A stretch of DNA of 64,000 nt from positions 11,142,714 through 11,206,713 of the forward strand of contig NC_049987.1 in assembly GCF_000003815.2 (NCBI RefSeq), in the 5' to 3' direction. The stretch comes from Branchiostoma floridae (lineage: Eukaryota > Chordata > Leptocardii > Amphioxiformes > Branchiostomatidae). Shown here piece by piece: positions 1 to 12,300 of this stretch. Each line of letters opens with the position of its first letter. Position 1 is the first letter of the stretch. The translations under genes and the position numbers were made by a program. Under the pieces are notes generated by a model. The model was given only the letters and a program-made list of their open reading frames with translations, had not been told where the DNA came from and ran no database searches.

Positions 1-85
1 TTTCCGGTTTGATACTTACTGTGCCCTGACTTTCCTCGCTCCTCACAGGTGTAAAAAAATGGGTACCTTTATCTTCTGTCTGTAT
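1..85 (+). repeat. 3' fragment of a tRNA-derived SINE family
   Basis: The stretch carries the family tail, in which 'gactttcct' is followed by a 'cacaggtgtaaaaa' and 'atgggtacc' block. The same block order is seen near 9600-9740 (reverse), 12565-12725, 27175-27312 and 63196-63320. The tRNA-like head is outside the window or lost. It lies in the intron before the first visible receptor exon. The equivalent intron of the second receptor (12565-12725) also carries a copy, so this insertion may predate the tandem duplication. Confidence 0.45.
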
Positions 86-293
86 GTTTAAATAATTCAC
101 AAACTTCAGTGGAGTGCCACATTGTCCTCGTCTGCCCCAGAACAAGTTTTAAAAATTCCACCTGACCTGTACATTACATTTGTTTCTGCTTGATGTTGAT
201 GTTGTATTGAAAATTACACTATTAGTGAGACTGACGGATGGTCATGAGTTTGTGTGTCTGTTACATCTTGTTTTGCTCTCTTGGGATCTGCAG

Positions 294-1522
294 GCTAGTC
301 GTCAGCCCTGTGACCTGGAGACCATTGGACGGCTGTTTTGGCAAACTGGGTACGGGATGCTTCTCCCTAAAAACTCCAAGTACACCGTGGAGTTCAACCA
401 AGCTATTGTCAGTGCAGAAGAACGCGGAGTAGTAGACGAATTGGACGTTAAATGGTAGGCATTTTTTCTTCAGAGTAAAGGTAAAAAGACACATATCTTA
501 TAGTTTGCTCCGTTCCGCAAAGGAATATGTCCCCAAGAGAATGTTTTGCTTGAACAAAATTACTGAGGCAACGTCGTGCCTTATAGATTCACAATGTAGA
601 TCTTTAATTTGCACTTCAAATAGGCCCCAATTTACACGGAGATGAATAGGCTAAGAGAAAAAGTAAGGATCCTGTCATCTTACTTAATTACTTAATTTTC
701 TCGTTCAGGATCAAAAGCCAGGAGTGTTCGGGAACAGACCAGACTGTGTTGGAATCCTCTGTGATCGGACTACAGGACATGTTGGGTGTGTTCGTGCTGG
801 TGTATGGGGGCATGGCGTTGGCTCTCGTCGTGCTGATTGCTGAATTCATCCACTCCTGTAACCAAGATGTGAAGAAGTCGGATCCACATGTAGGAAGATA
901 TCATTCTATATAAACATTTTCATAGTTGTTCCTTTACTGTCATATTGCTGTCAGCTGGAATCATTATGGTAACTCAATAGAATAATTCTTCAGTGACTCT
1001 TGAAAACACGTAAAACACATACCTCCAAATTTTCGGTATCTTCTCAGTACACCTTGATCATGGTGTGGCCTAATAGCTAGTCTCGCGAGATCACGAGACT
1101 AGACCCGAGACTCGCGAGGATTAATCCCCCTCCCCTCCCCTGCTTGCTGAAAATTTGGCAATGACAGACAGTCACTTATATTTCATTACCAACGCAGGAC
1201 AAGTATGCTTTTAAAAAGAAGTCTCTAAAATTCAATCCCTTTTTCAGATTTTATATCAACTCCTGTATTTGTAGTGACTATCCTGTGGTTTGCCGTGACT
1301 ATCCTTTGCTGATCTTTGGTTTGCCGTGACACATTTCATATATTCTGATGATGATGCTACAAATGAAACATCTCAAAACTTATTTTGCAGAAGCCGTTGA
1401 CAGTCACGGAGGCAGCGAAGATACGTCTGAGAAGAATATTCTCTCGTCAGAAGAAAAGCAGCGACATAGTCCATCCTTCAAACATCCAAACGAACCGGGC
1501 CTTTATCGTTGACCTTGAGTAG
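294..1522 (+). CDS. Ionotropic glutamate receptor, 3' end only (ligand-binding lobe S2, M4, C-tail)
   Basis: These are the last three coding exons of a receptor channel whose 5' part lies before the window: 294-454, 709-889 and 1391-1522, stop TAG. All have CAG acceptors and GT donors, and phases (2, then 0) join in frame. The protein has the end of the S2 ligand-binding lobe, including 'RQPCD', 'GYGMLLPK' and the closing Cys in 'QECSG'. It then has one membrane helix (M4, 'LGVFVLVYGGMALALVV') and a basic cytoplasmic tail of about 50 residues. It would be an amino-acid-gated cation channel subunit in the plasma membrane. It is nearly identical to the 3' end of the complete gene at 3346-14531. 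Exon 294-454 differs from its partner at three bases, all silent. No frameshift or stop suggests decay, so it is probably a working gene cut by the window edge. Confidence 0.9.
1081..1120. other. Paired CG-rich palindromes in an intron
   Basis: The perfect 10-bp palindrome TCTCGCGAGA at 1081-1090 is followed by 'tcacgagactag' and, 20 bases on, 'gagactcgcgagg'. It stands out in an AT-rich intron of the first receptor. The palindrome equals a motif reported in vertebrate core promoters. Here it could simply be part of a small fold-back repeat. The second receptor has nothing like it in the corresponding intron. Confidence 0.4.
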
Positions 1523-3160
1523 ATTCCAGATTGACCTTGCAGAAGTCGTGTGTCAGAATCAGAATCAGAGAATAATATTTTTTTATGGACTGTTATTTGG
1601 AATATCTTATATTGAAGGTATTGTTGTAGGGAAACGTATCTTCCGATAAAGGGACAGTACAGGAGTTATTTTCATTGCCATATCGTGCTCTGTGTATTCA
1701 TCTTTTGTCACAAAATTCACAGTTCCTTAGATTTAAGAGGTTTGGAAACATTTTCTCGACATTCTGTCATTTGTAAAATTAATTCAGTACAGCGTTTATT
1801 CTATTGACTACTAGAAGTAACTCCTAAAAAGCCAATGTAAAATCGCACTGGCAATATTACCATGCTGTCGTGTGTTTGTGATCCGCATAGGGATGCTCTT
1901 GAAATTTATTGAACTAGGCGTCAGTGCTTTTGGTGTGATGTGTTGCAGCGATCGCGCGAAGAGAATATAATAGAGGGCAATATACAACATAGATGAAATG
2001 ATATTCTATGACTTATATGGTTTCAATTTTCCCTAGATACCGAGGGTAGCGTTGCCTGTCATCACGTAGCTATTAATTTAAAAAAAATTAAAAATAGACC
2101 AAATTTGTTTTGAACATTGTGTTGATCCCAGCTGAGCCTTTTTCGTGTTGCCTAGTTTATCCCTTTGAGGCCAATACTCCGAGTAACCATAATAGAGAAT
2201 TCCGAAAGACAGAGCACTGATTTAGGCCACAGCAAGTAAATTTTATGGATGACATCCGCGCGCATTAATTTTCGCCTGATTTCAGAAAAAAAAACAAGAA
2301 TTTTTTTATTCTGCAGGAATCTTCAACATGATAATAAAGTACCAAAATGAGCAAATATATTGTACTTGTAGAAGTGACACTTGCGAGGTACCCAGGGCTG
2401 TAGTTGTAAAAATGAAACTTATTGGATAGTCGTAAAAGTGACACCAATATGGAAGCCATGAGTATGGTTACCAACTCTGATGGTGATGCCAGTCTACCAC
2501 ACTAGTGTCACTTTTACCACACCAGTACATGTCTTAAATACAGGAATGAATGCCGTGTTGGCTCTGATACCATGTTTTGTCCTTTTAATTATTTTTACAA
2601 CAGTCATCACAACTTTATGTGCCTATCTTTTAAAATTTAGCCATCTTGTTTTTTTTACCCATCTTGTTTTTCTTTCGCCCTATCGCACTATTTTTGCAGT
2701 CTGCAGAGGATGTCATCCATAAAATTTACTTGCTGTGGCCTTAGTCATTCACCCTTCAAACATGGGCAGATACATGTAGCGCACCCTACCCAAACAATAG
2801 CGATATACGTCTTGAATGTGCTAATTACAAACAGAAGTGAATATAGACGACTACTTTTGTTTTCTTGGCGTTCTGAACTTCTTAAATAATGCCATAATCC
2901 CGCAACTGGACGTCTGCCTTCTGAATGGATTTAGTCACGATTACACTGCCTGACGATTACACGATTAAACAATCCATTGGACACAATCTGCGACACCAGA
3001 GTTAGTTGTATGTCGTCTTGATAAATCACGTGACCCTTTCTAGCTAAACCTGTCGGACCAGTGACCACGTAACTTCTTCTGAGGTGTAACGTTACATACC
3101 TTATCGGTTAGTCTCTAACACAACTATTACTTCCAGTCGCTGGAAAACGCCGGAGACGAG
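1523..3160. other. Intergenic flank duplicated downstream of both receptor genes
   Basis: Outside the 516-bp insertion at 2225-2740, this 3'UTR and intergenic DNA aligns along its length with 14532-15465, downstream of the second receptor. Shared anchors include 'gattccagattgaccttgca', 'ccaatactccg' and the CACGTG block near 3027. The tandem duplication unit therefore runs from inside one gene through its downstream flank to the promoter of the next. No open reading frame here resembles a protein. Confidence 0.75.
2225..2740. mobile_element. PIF/Harbinger-like MITE, 516 bp, TTA target duplication
   Basis: Perfect terminal inverted repeats of about 33 bp begin GGCCACAGCAAGTAAATTTT on the left (2225) and are mirrored up to 2740. 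The element is flanked by TTA at 2222-2224 and 2741-2743. The duplicated flank of the second receptor has the uninterrupted site 'gatttagtcat' near 15067, which confirms a clean insertion with a 3-bp duplication. A 3-bp TNA-type target site is known for PIF/Harbinger elements. No transposase is encoded, so it is a non-autonomous copy. Inner inverted segments around 2365-2380 and 2500-2515 ('agtgacac' and 'gtgtcact') suggest a folded interior. Confidence 0.85.
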
Positions 3161-3175
3161 GAAAGGGTATAAGTA
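3021..3175 (+). promoter_or_regulatory. Promoter of the second receptor gene (E-box, TATA-like)
   Basis: CACGTG lies at 3027-3032 within 'aatcacgtgaccctttctag', followed by 'gaccacgtaac'. A TATA-like TATAAG lies at 3168-3173, about 175 bp before the start codon. The E-box block is strongly conserved in the duplicated flank at 15350-15450, whereas spacer DNA around it has drifted, which argues for function. The transcription start is inferred near 3200. Confidence 0.5.
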
Positions 3176-3345
3176 GCGAGATTAGACCTGCATTCGTCGT
3201 GGCTGTTCATGTTACCTCAGGCTCCCTGATGCAGTAAAGGCACTGGTACTCAGAGATTAAGGGCTGCGAGCATCAAAGAAGAGGAGAAACACGAAATTTT
3301 ATCGGGAACAATTTTATTTTCGAACGCCCCAGGCAAACTATCAAA

Positions 3346-6300
3346 ATGGTGACTGGAATTTGCAATGCTGCCTCTCTACTAGTTGCTGCAGCATCGTTGG
3401 CAACGGCGAGTACTACCGTACGGTTTGGTGAGTTTTCTTGTGTTCTTTTTCAGGGTATTGGGGATGGGGTTTTTTTGTGTTCCATGAATATGGAAGTACT
3501 GTTTTTGGTATACTTCTTTTTACAGCAAATGACGTGTGGGGGCTTACTAGTATCTCAAGAGCTGCTGGACGCCTTGCAATAGTCTTTGGTTAGTGGGTAG
3601 GACGGAGTTATGTCGCTATATACAAAAAATAGGACGATTTGGGGTCCCAGTGTGTTGAACTTGGTACTACAACAGAATGTTTTTTTTTAATTAGATTTGG
3701 TTCTGGACATGCTATGGTGTTGATATTTACTTTGTAGACTAGTGTTAAATTGAGGCTTATGCATTGTAAATTTGGGGCTCCTAGCTGACTGATGTGCATC
3801 ACGAACTAACGCACACCAAATGTGTCCCTTTACCTGTTTTGTGGTCAGACATTAGCAACCACAAAAAGCCACCCATACCTGGGTGTTACGTTAACAACTG
3901 GGCTGAAGTGGGGTGTCCATGATAACAAAATAACAACCAAGGCTAAACAGACATACACTTGCATACACGTCACTTGTAAGACCTAACCTTGAATATGCTG
4001 CAACAGTATGGGATCCGTATACAAAGAAAGACAAGGATAAACTTGAAAGGGTACAGAACCAAGCTGCACGGCGGTCGGTTTGATAGGTTATTCTTTCCCG
4101 TTGCTATGCGCGTTCAACAGAGTATCGGGTTACAGGAGGCCTACTTTTGGCGACCCGTAAAATATTTGAAAATAAAAAAAAATGTTTTGACAAGGAATTG
4201 TTTTCAAAATAAGATTAGATTTAGCAATTTTAGATAATTTTAATCTTGCCGTTTGAATTTGAATAACTGTTTTGTTTCGATAATGCTTAAAAAGACGATC
4301 ATTTTCTGACAGGAATGCCTTTAATTTGACCAAGCTCTTGATAAGATTGGCCGCATGTGTCATCGAAAATTCTCGATTCTTATATTTTTCGTCACCTATG
4401 ACGAAAATAGACTTTCTGGGAATTTTTTTTCATTTTTGATTTCAAGCAAAGTTACAGTCGAAAATATATATGAAATGGCACTTTTTACACTTAATTACCA
4501 ATAATTCAAAACCGAAGGCATTTTCTAAAAAAATCCCTAAACAGAAATCTCGGAAAAAACATTGCGGTCATTTTGAGTCGTCAATAAGTTAATTTGGACT
4601 CTTCTAGGTCCCGATTTAAAACGATCTTTGCACGCATGTCATACCGCACGAATAGCGGGAGGGTGTAATTGATACCGGTTTTAACAATATTCAAGATCAC
4701 CAACACAAATGCCAGTGGCTTCGTTAGATATTATAGGTCCCAACAAAGTCATGCCATAGATGTACTGTCCAGAAAATGCTTTATATTGACACACCAGTTT
4801 ACCTGACAATATTCTACTAACAATACTATGTAATTCCCACAGGCGCGTTATCTGATTCAGCCTTTCCTGCCGCTTCGTCTGCCCTGAAGATTGCTGTGGA
4901 GCATGTGAACGAGAATAACCTCATTCCCGGAGTCGTTCTTGAGTACATCGAGAACACGACAACATCCCTCGCTTTCTTGGACATGATCCAACATGGTAAG
5001 TAAAATCTTGCTACCATCAATCCTAGTTTTAACCATGCTTGCAGTGTTTAATATGAGCTTTTTGCTTAGGGACAGACAACTAATCTATGCTTTATTAATA
5101 ACAAGCATTAGAGGATTATCTAGGATAAATTATGATATATAGATGCCGTATCAATACATTCTACATGCATATTTCAATTAGAAAAATTAAAAGTCTTGAC
5201 GTTTGCCATTGCACCCCAAAACTTACAACATGTACATGTCCTTTGTAGAATGCTTCCAGGCATCACAAGGCGTTGTGGCTGTTATTGGACCGACCCTGTC
5301 GTCACAGGTGAGACGTCATACTTTCCTCAGTATCGAAAATTTAATTATTGTGATCATGTTCAAAACAGTAATTTGTTATTGATTTACTCGTTGGTAGAAT
5401 ATGTTTTTCATGCTTCGGAAAATTAAGCATATTTTCATTGCAAAAGCATGTCCGACCACAGCCAAATCATTTGTCAACCTGTGTTGCACATCGAAGTGTG
5501 ATTGACGTTCACGAAAGTGTTTGATTAATAAGGACCGTCCTGAACGCCTACGTACTTACCTGCTGACCGGTCGACGGTCCTTAAAAACTTATGAAGAATA
5601 ATCATAAAACGTCGATGAAGGTTAGACTGCAGTGCAGTGTCACTGACGAAAGATACCGGATGGTATCGGAAAGGTGTGAACATTTCCAAAATCATTTCCA
5701 GTTTCTTGAGTAATTTGGCGAATAATTGTAAAATTTATATCGCATCACTATCAAGTACTACTTATCCATCAAGTTTATTTGGATTAAGTACTGTGATATA
5801 ATCTCATTGTTTAACCTCTCACAGGTTAAGGCCACCAGCCCCGTGAGTACCGGGATATCCCTGCCCCAGATCGCTCCTGAGGCGACAGACCCCACCCTAG
5901 GGAACGCCCAGCATTACCCCCAGCTGGTCCGCATCTCCTGGCCAGACAGCGTGCTCAGCAGGGCTCTCATAGACCTGTTGGAGCATTTCAGTTGGGACCA
6001 GATGAGCATCTTTGTCTCTAACGATGACTACGGTATGATATTCACTGAACAGCTATTTTTGGGCGATTAACATACATTTCAACCTTCCACTCTCAAATAT
6101 GTGCAATCTGACTGTTTCTTCATCTGTAAAGCAAGTATAACAGCCCTTTGGTGTTACACGCCGACTTTGCTAGGTACGTCGTGCGGCAGTAGTTTGTCTT
6201 GATACATTGAACGATCTGTCACACCGGACCTTTGCACACCTAGATAGCTGTTAGTGTTGTGAATACAATGCTAAATATCCTATAAGAACAACGCGCACTT

Positions 6301-9300
6301 AAGTACCATGGTGTTTAGAAACATCTACCTTTGCGCATATTCTATAATACTTACCATATCAATATATACGATGTTGTCCTAGGGCTACATGGCCTAGTGG
6401 ATTTTCAACTCATCGCAGGCCAGAACAGATGGCGGATCCACACCATACAGTCGTTCGACCCGACAGAGAATGCTGCAGACATTGAGGTGCAGTCACAGCT
6501 GAGAGTCATCAAAGACACAGGTGCATATTGAATACTCTTTTCTAAGTTTTATAAAGGAAAGTATTCGCATTAATAATTTTATCTTAATTTCACAAAAAAA
6601 CATCTTTATATGTATCTACATATCCGGTATCATTGCCCTTCTGCGTAACACACCAGCTTTGCAGGCACACAGCAAAGCAGCAAACATCTTGAAGGTCTCA
6701 AATAAGAGCATCGCGATTCGGAGTTCAAGAGCTAAGAGCATATCAACCAATAAAACAACCCCTACAGCATTACCCCAGTTTCCAGTCCAAGGCAAACCGT
6801 TGATAATGAACAATGTATCTACTTACCGCTGCGTAGGAGCCCGCATCATTGTCCTCCACTGCCTGGCATCATACGCAGCTGAGATCGTACGAGAAGCCAG
6901 CAACATGGACATGACCGGAGCAGGCTGGGCCTGGGTGGTCAGCGATGGGATAACCAGCTATGCAAGTGTGAGTTTTACTTTATCTTTCTTTGATTTCAAG
7001 GTTGTTTATTATCACTCAACATCGTTGACACAAACCGTGCCACTATGTGGTCAAAGTGTTGGGACTATTTTACAATGTATATCCCAGGATCTTTTTGATA
7101 CGAGCAATGGGACAGTCACCGTGCCGGACTACCTCCAAGGTCTACTGGGGCCAAAACCTCTGTCTACAAATGGAGCCCTCAGTGAGGACTTCATGGCAAA
7201 GTGGAGCGCGGCCGATCTAGCGGTGTACCCGGGCGCAGGAGTTGCGGAAATAGGGGTAAGTGAAGTGTTTATGTCCTGCTGAGCCCGTGTGTATTCGGAT
7301 GCACATGTGATGCCGGTATGTGGTTCAGTATCAGATACAGGGTTGGGGGCATTTCTCACTTAAAAGCGGCATACCGCATTGCGCGCAGCAAACAACATCA
7401 ATTGAGGAAGTAAATCTGTAGCAGCATCACAGAATAATTAAAGTTTTGCCAGTATGTTACCAGTATAATTAATCAACCAGCTTATATTTCGGGAGTTAAC
7501 TTGGCAAAAACATTCTCAGTAGGACAAGGGTTAAAAATAATATTTCGTCGACAGGAATTCAAATATGAAAGCTGTGAAACCTTTAAGTCCTTAGTTTTAT
7601 ATTACCGCAGCCTTATACAGCCAGATGGGCGGATGCGGTCCTGGCTCTCGCCAAAGCGTTGAGGAACCTTCAGGAAGACGGCATCACGGTGACACCCCAG
7701 CCTCTGGACTGTGGCTGCGATGGAAGTGAATCACAGCCTTGGGCAGACGGGGAGACAATGCTGCAGTATCTGAAACAGGTATAAAAATATATATTTCTTC
7801 ACGAGTGACAGATTATTGTCGTGAATTTCTGGCAGAAATACAATCATTGATGATTCAGTACCATGCCCCTCTTCATTTTCATTAATTAAAGACTAAATAT
7901 ATTTGCAGATCATTCGGGATTAGCGTTCTGCATTAAACAGCTACAGCAAGTTACCGTCAAAAGTAATAAAAAGAATAATTTCTGAAAAGGTGTTATGGTG
8001 TAATTTTGCAGGTGAACACAGATGGGGTGACCGGTAATATCCGCTTCGACTCGGCGGCAGCCCGCTTGGATGCAGAGTACAACATCGTTAGTTTGAAAAG
8101 CGACGGATGGCAAAACGTGAGAATCTACTTACTTATCTATTACGATTTCCATGTACAAAGTTTTCAATGTTCAGTACAACTTCGATACGTCAGTGGGTTA
8201 CCTTTGAGATATTTTTTGTCGGATGCTTGTTCCTTCTAGTAAATGAGTGCATTATCCCAGGTCGGTACGTGGAACCTCTCGGCTGGGCTAAACATTCACT
8301 CTGACGCAGATATAAGATTCGCGGGTGGGGCAACTACAGTCGTTCCGTACATCTCCGACCTGACCAACAAAACCCTGCGGGTTGTCACCATCGCTGCGGA
8401 CGGCTTCGTGGAAATATCAGACGTCGATAGAGACGGGAACAACGTGACGGGGAACGACAGATTCCAGGGTCAGTCCGTCTAGTTTTTGTGCTCATCTTCT
8501 GATGCAATAAGATAGAACCTCATGGGTTATTCTACTCCCATTTAACCATGAAACATTTAACCATGTAATTAGTCATTGCTAGTTTTGATATTCCTAATGT
8601 TTACAAATACATGTAGAATTGTCATGTTTTCTGTAGGGTTTTGTATGGAGCTGTTCTCTTGGCTATCCAGTGAACTTGGCTTCGAGTACGAGTACTACGT
8701 AGTCGAGGATGGACAGTACGGCATCTACAACTCGAAAACAGGAAAATGGAGCGGACTGGTCGGCGATGTAGTGGATGGGGTGAGGCATCCGACTGTAAAT
8801 AGAAATTACTAACATTTGTGTCTACGGCATATACATCCACTGCACTTTCTACCTCTGAGTTATGACATAAGCTTCTAATTCTAAAACTGTACATATTTCA
8901 CAGAAAGCCGACATGGCCGTGGCCATTATGTCTATTACGTCAGAAAGACAAGCGGTTGCTGACTTCACACTTCCGTATTATGACAACGGAATTACCCTCG
9001 CCATGCAGAAAGCAAGTTCAAGGTACATGGAGTTCTCTGTACCATTTGTACTTATAATATCAAAGATAGTCAAGATGGAAATACGATAACTCTAATATGT
9101 CAACAGAACATAAATGTTCCCTTCTCATACTAGAAAGAAAGTGAACTAGCACCGCATTTTCTATTTTGCTATACCTATCTACATTTTAATCATGATAATT
9201 TCCAGGACTTCAAATACATGGGGCTTTATCAGCCCATTCGAGGGAGAACTGTGGGCCACCATCTTGTTGACAGCCTTGGCGGTGGGACTCTTTCAAGGGC

Positions 9301-12300
9301 TTGCCAATTTAGTAACAAAGAACATGTAAGTTTTATCCTCATTTAATCAATAGCCACGAAAAATATGAGTGTAGAGAGTTTATCTTGATTGTGACAGTTG
9401 ATGTGGTTATGAATAGGTATATATGTCTCATAAGGAAAAGAAGTGCGTGTCACGTGTAAGACGGCCCCAGCAGATGCAGGTTTGTTATTTTGAGTTTCCG
9501 TCTCTTAGGAGGATTTCCGACCAAGGATGCAAGGGGTTCCTCCTACCCCTGACTCGTGTAAGAGGGTTCGTCATGTCCGAACATGCCCCTAAGGGCTTCC
9601 ACTGCCACTAGGGCCTACCACTGCCATAAGCCATTGCGAGGTACTCATTTTCACCCGAGTCAGGTGAGGAAAGTCGTGTAAAATGCCTTGCCCAAGGACA
9701 CAAGATGAGTGGCACAGCAGGATTCGAACTAAAGGACCTCTTGGGCCATATTGCTAATACATGCATGTAGTTTTTGGTGGTAGTGCTAATTGACACATCA
9801 GCCATAATCATCGCTCGGATAACAGCGTTTGCATTTTAATTGGTTCGGCACTGATTTATAAGCCTGGCTAACATCTTATATAGTTAGTTAGTTTACCTGG
9901 GCTCCCATACTCTCCCTTAACCACAGAATATTGATTAAAAGGGTATGTAGATCACTGTTTTATCACTCCGCAGAGCTTTGACCTAGCTGATTGTTTATCT
10001 TACACATAACAGGGACGAGGAAAGTGAGGAACCTGCAGAAGAAGATGACGACAAGGAGACAGGTTTCTGGGAGGCTGTGTGGCAGTCATTCGTGGCTCTG
10101 GTTCAGCTGGGTCCGGAGTTCCTGCCGAGGTCATTATCAGGTATGACGTTCGTTGCCAATAGAGGATTTAATCTCGTTTGCTGTATTTGTAAGGCATCTT
10201 TTCTTTCAATCATCCTTTTGCGTAAATCATTTTCTTTCTCTTTTCTCGTAATTTTTTTTGCCAAAGAAGTCAATGATAAGTGCTTAGTGAAATATCTCAT
10301 ACTTTGTATGACGTAGACGTAATTCTAATACTGTAGTAAGAGACGTAGTATGACGTGGACGTAATTCTTTTTCCTGAAAATTTGTTTTCCTGGCAGGTCG
10401 AGTTTCTGCCTTCTTCTGGGGAATCGGCATCCTTGTGGCCATCTCTACTTACACCGCCAACCTGGCTGCTTTCCTGACCGTCAGGAACGTGGATAACTCC
10501 ATCAGTTCTCCAGAGGACCTTCTTGCACAGGTATGCCCAAACAATGAGCACTACCTACTAGTAGGAAGGGTACCTAGCTATAGCTGAAGCTACACTGCTG
10601 TTTTTGATCATAAATACATGTAAGTGCTACCATTCTATTTGCATATCCTATATGATATGGCAACTGAATGTACATGCTTATAGTATTGATCACAAGATCT
10701 GTCCTTATTAGCCGTTGAACAATGCAAATACACTCAGCACAAAAAGTTTGGAATATCAACTTCGGTTGATCATATTTTTGCTGTTTCTGCATCAATTTCA
10801 ATATATTATATATCAATAGAAAGCTTGTATGATTTTCTTTCCAATGGTATGAAACTCATTATGATTGTTAACTCACGGAACATACACTAGGCCTGCTAAC
10901 GTGAGTGGGTCACGAAAAAAAAGTGCCCAAATCCCCCCGTTTTTGTTCAAAACTGTATCGTCCGGTTGTTATGGCCGCGGGTGACAATGATTCAATCAAT
11001 CCCTTTTTCACCTAACGTTTGGTATACAGAACATCCAAGTTTCTTTTTAGCATATCTGAAGAGAGTATCTTATGAGTGTAAATTCATGGAACGAGCACCA
11101 GACCTGCTTACGTACAGGGGGTCCTAAAGATAAAGTGCCGAAATTACCCTACTAAAGTCAATCACTCCATGCTGCTCATTTTCTTCCGTCGGTATTGACT
11201 TGTGAATGAAGGCAAGTTGAATAAACAGGACATGTCAATCAAAGCTACTGCTACTCTTTATTCAAGCAAAAAATCTGAACCATGGCAAAAGGTGATCAAT
11301 CGAGTGCTAGCATAGCCATAAGCCATAGGAAGGCTATTCCCTAAGACTGTACTCCAGCATCCAATGGTCCTTTCTCTGTGTGGACTGGTGTTGTAATCTT
11401 GCAGAATGGCATTTGGTCCAATATTGAAGAGGTAGGATATTGTTATTGGATGGAGGATGGTGTCCCTATATCTCACCACATTGAAGGTGCCTGGAATGAT
11501 GACGAGTCTTGTTTTTCCTATGGCGGTTATACCGCCCCACACCATGACGCTGCCTCCACCACCAAATGCCGAAAGTTACTCTTGTCGTGTCAGCGTGCGG
11601 TTCTCCTTGCTGCATCTGCGCTTTGATGTCCATCCGACTATCGAAAGGGATATACTCTACTCTAAGTGTGCTAAAACCTTGTATGTTCCGTATAACAAAT
11701 GTGAGGTGAAAAAAGGATTGATTGAACCAGTGACACACGGGCCAATATCAACAGGGCGATACAGTGTTGAACAGAAGCAGGGGAATTTGGGCACTTTTTT
11801 TTCGTGACCCACTCATGTAAGCAGGTCTTGTACTCGTTTCATGTGTTTACAATCAAGATAAGTTTGATACCATTGGAAAGAAAATCACACAAGCTTTCTA
11901 TTGATATATAATACATTGAAATTGATGCATAAATAACGGAAATATGACATACCAAAGTTGATATTCCAAACTTTTTGTGCCGAGTGTAGAATGAAAACTT
12001 AGAGAACAGCTTCCTAATCTAGCCTATATAGACGCCAAAAAGCCGTTACTTAAGCAACTGGATATGACTTTGAATGAGTATCTTTTTACCTGGATGTCTA
12101 ACCTTGACGTATTTCTATATTTGGATGTCTAACCTTCATCTACGTCCTTTATATTCCTTTCCCGGCATATGAACCGTCCCCGTCACAACCCTACCCCAAT
12201 AGCTAATACTCTAATGCCCACAGAGAGGCCAGTGGAGGAGGTTAATATTAATCGCACATGGTATAACCTTGGAATAATTGCCATTTTGATTAATGTTTCA

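Noticed and set aside
6521-7282. A 253-codon frame on +
   Set aside because: It reads through introns and joins two true receptor exons (6837-6967 and 7088-7255) by chance; the spliced model explains it better.
11457-11807. A 116-codon frame on +
   Set aside because: It is antisense to the broken transposase of the Tc1 element.
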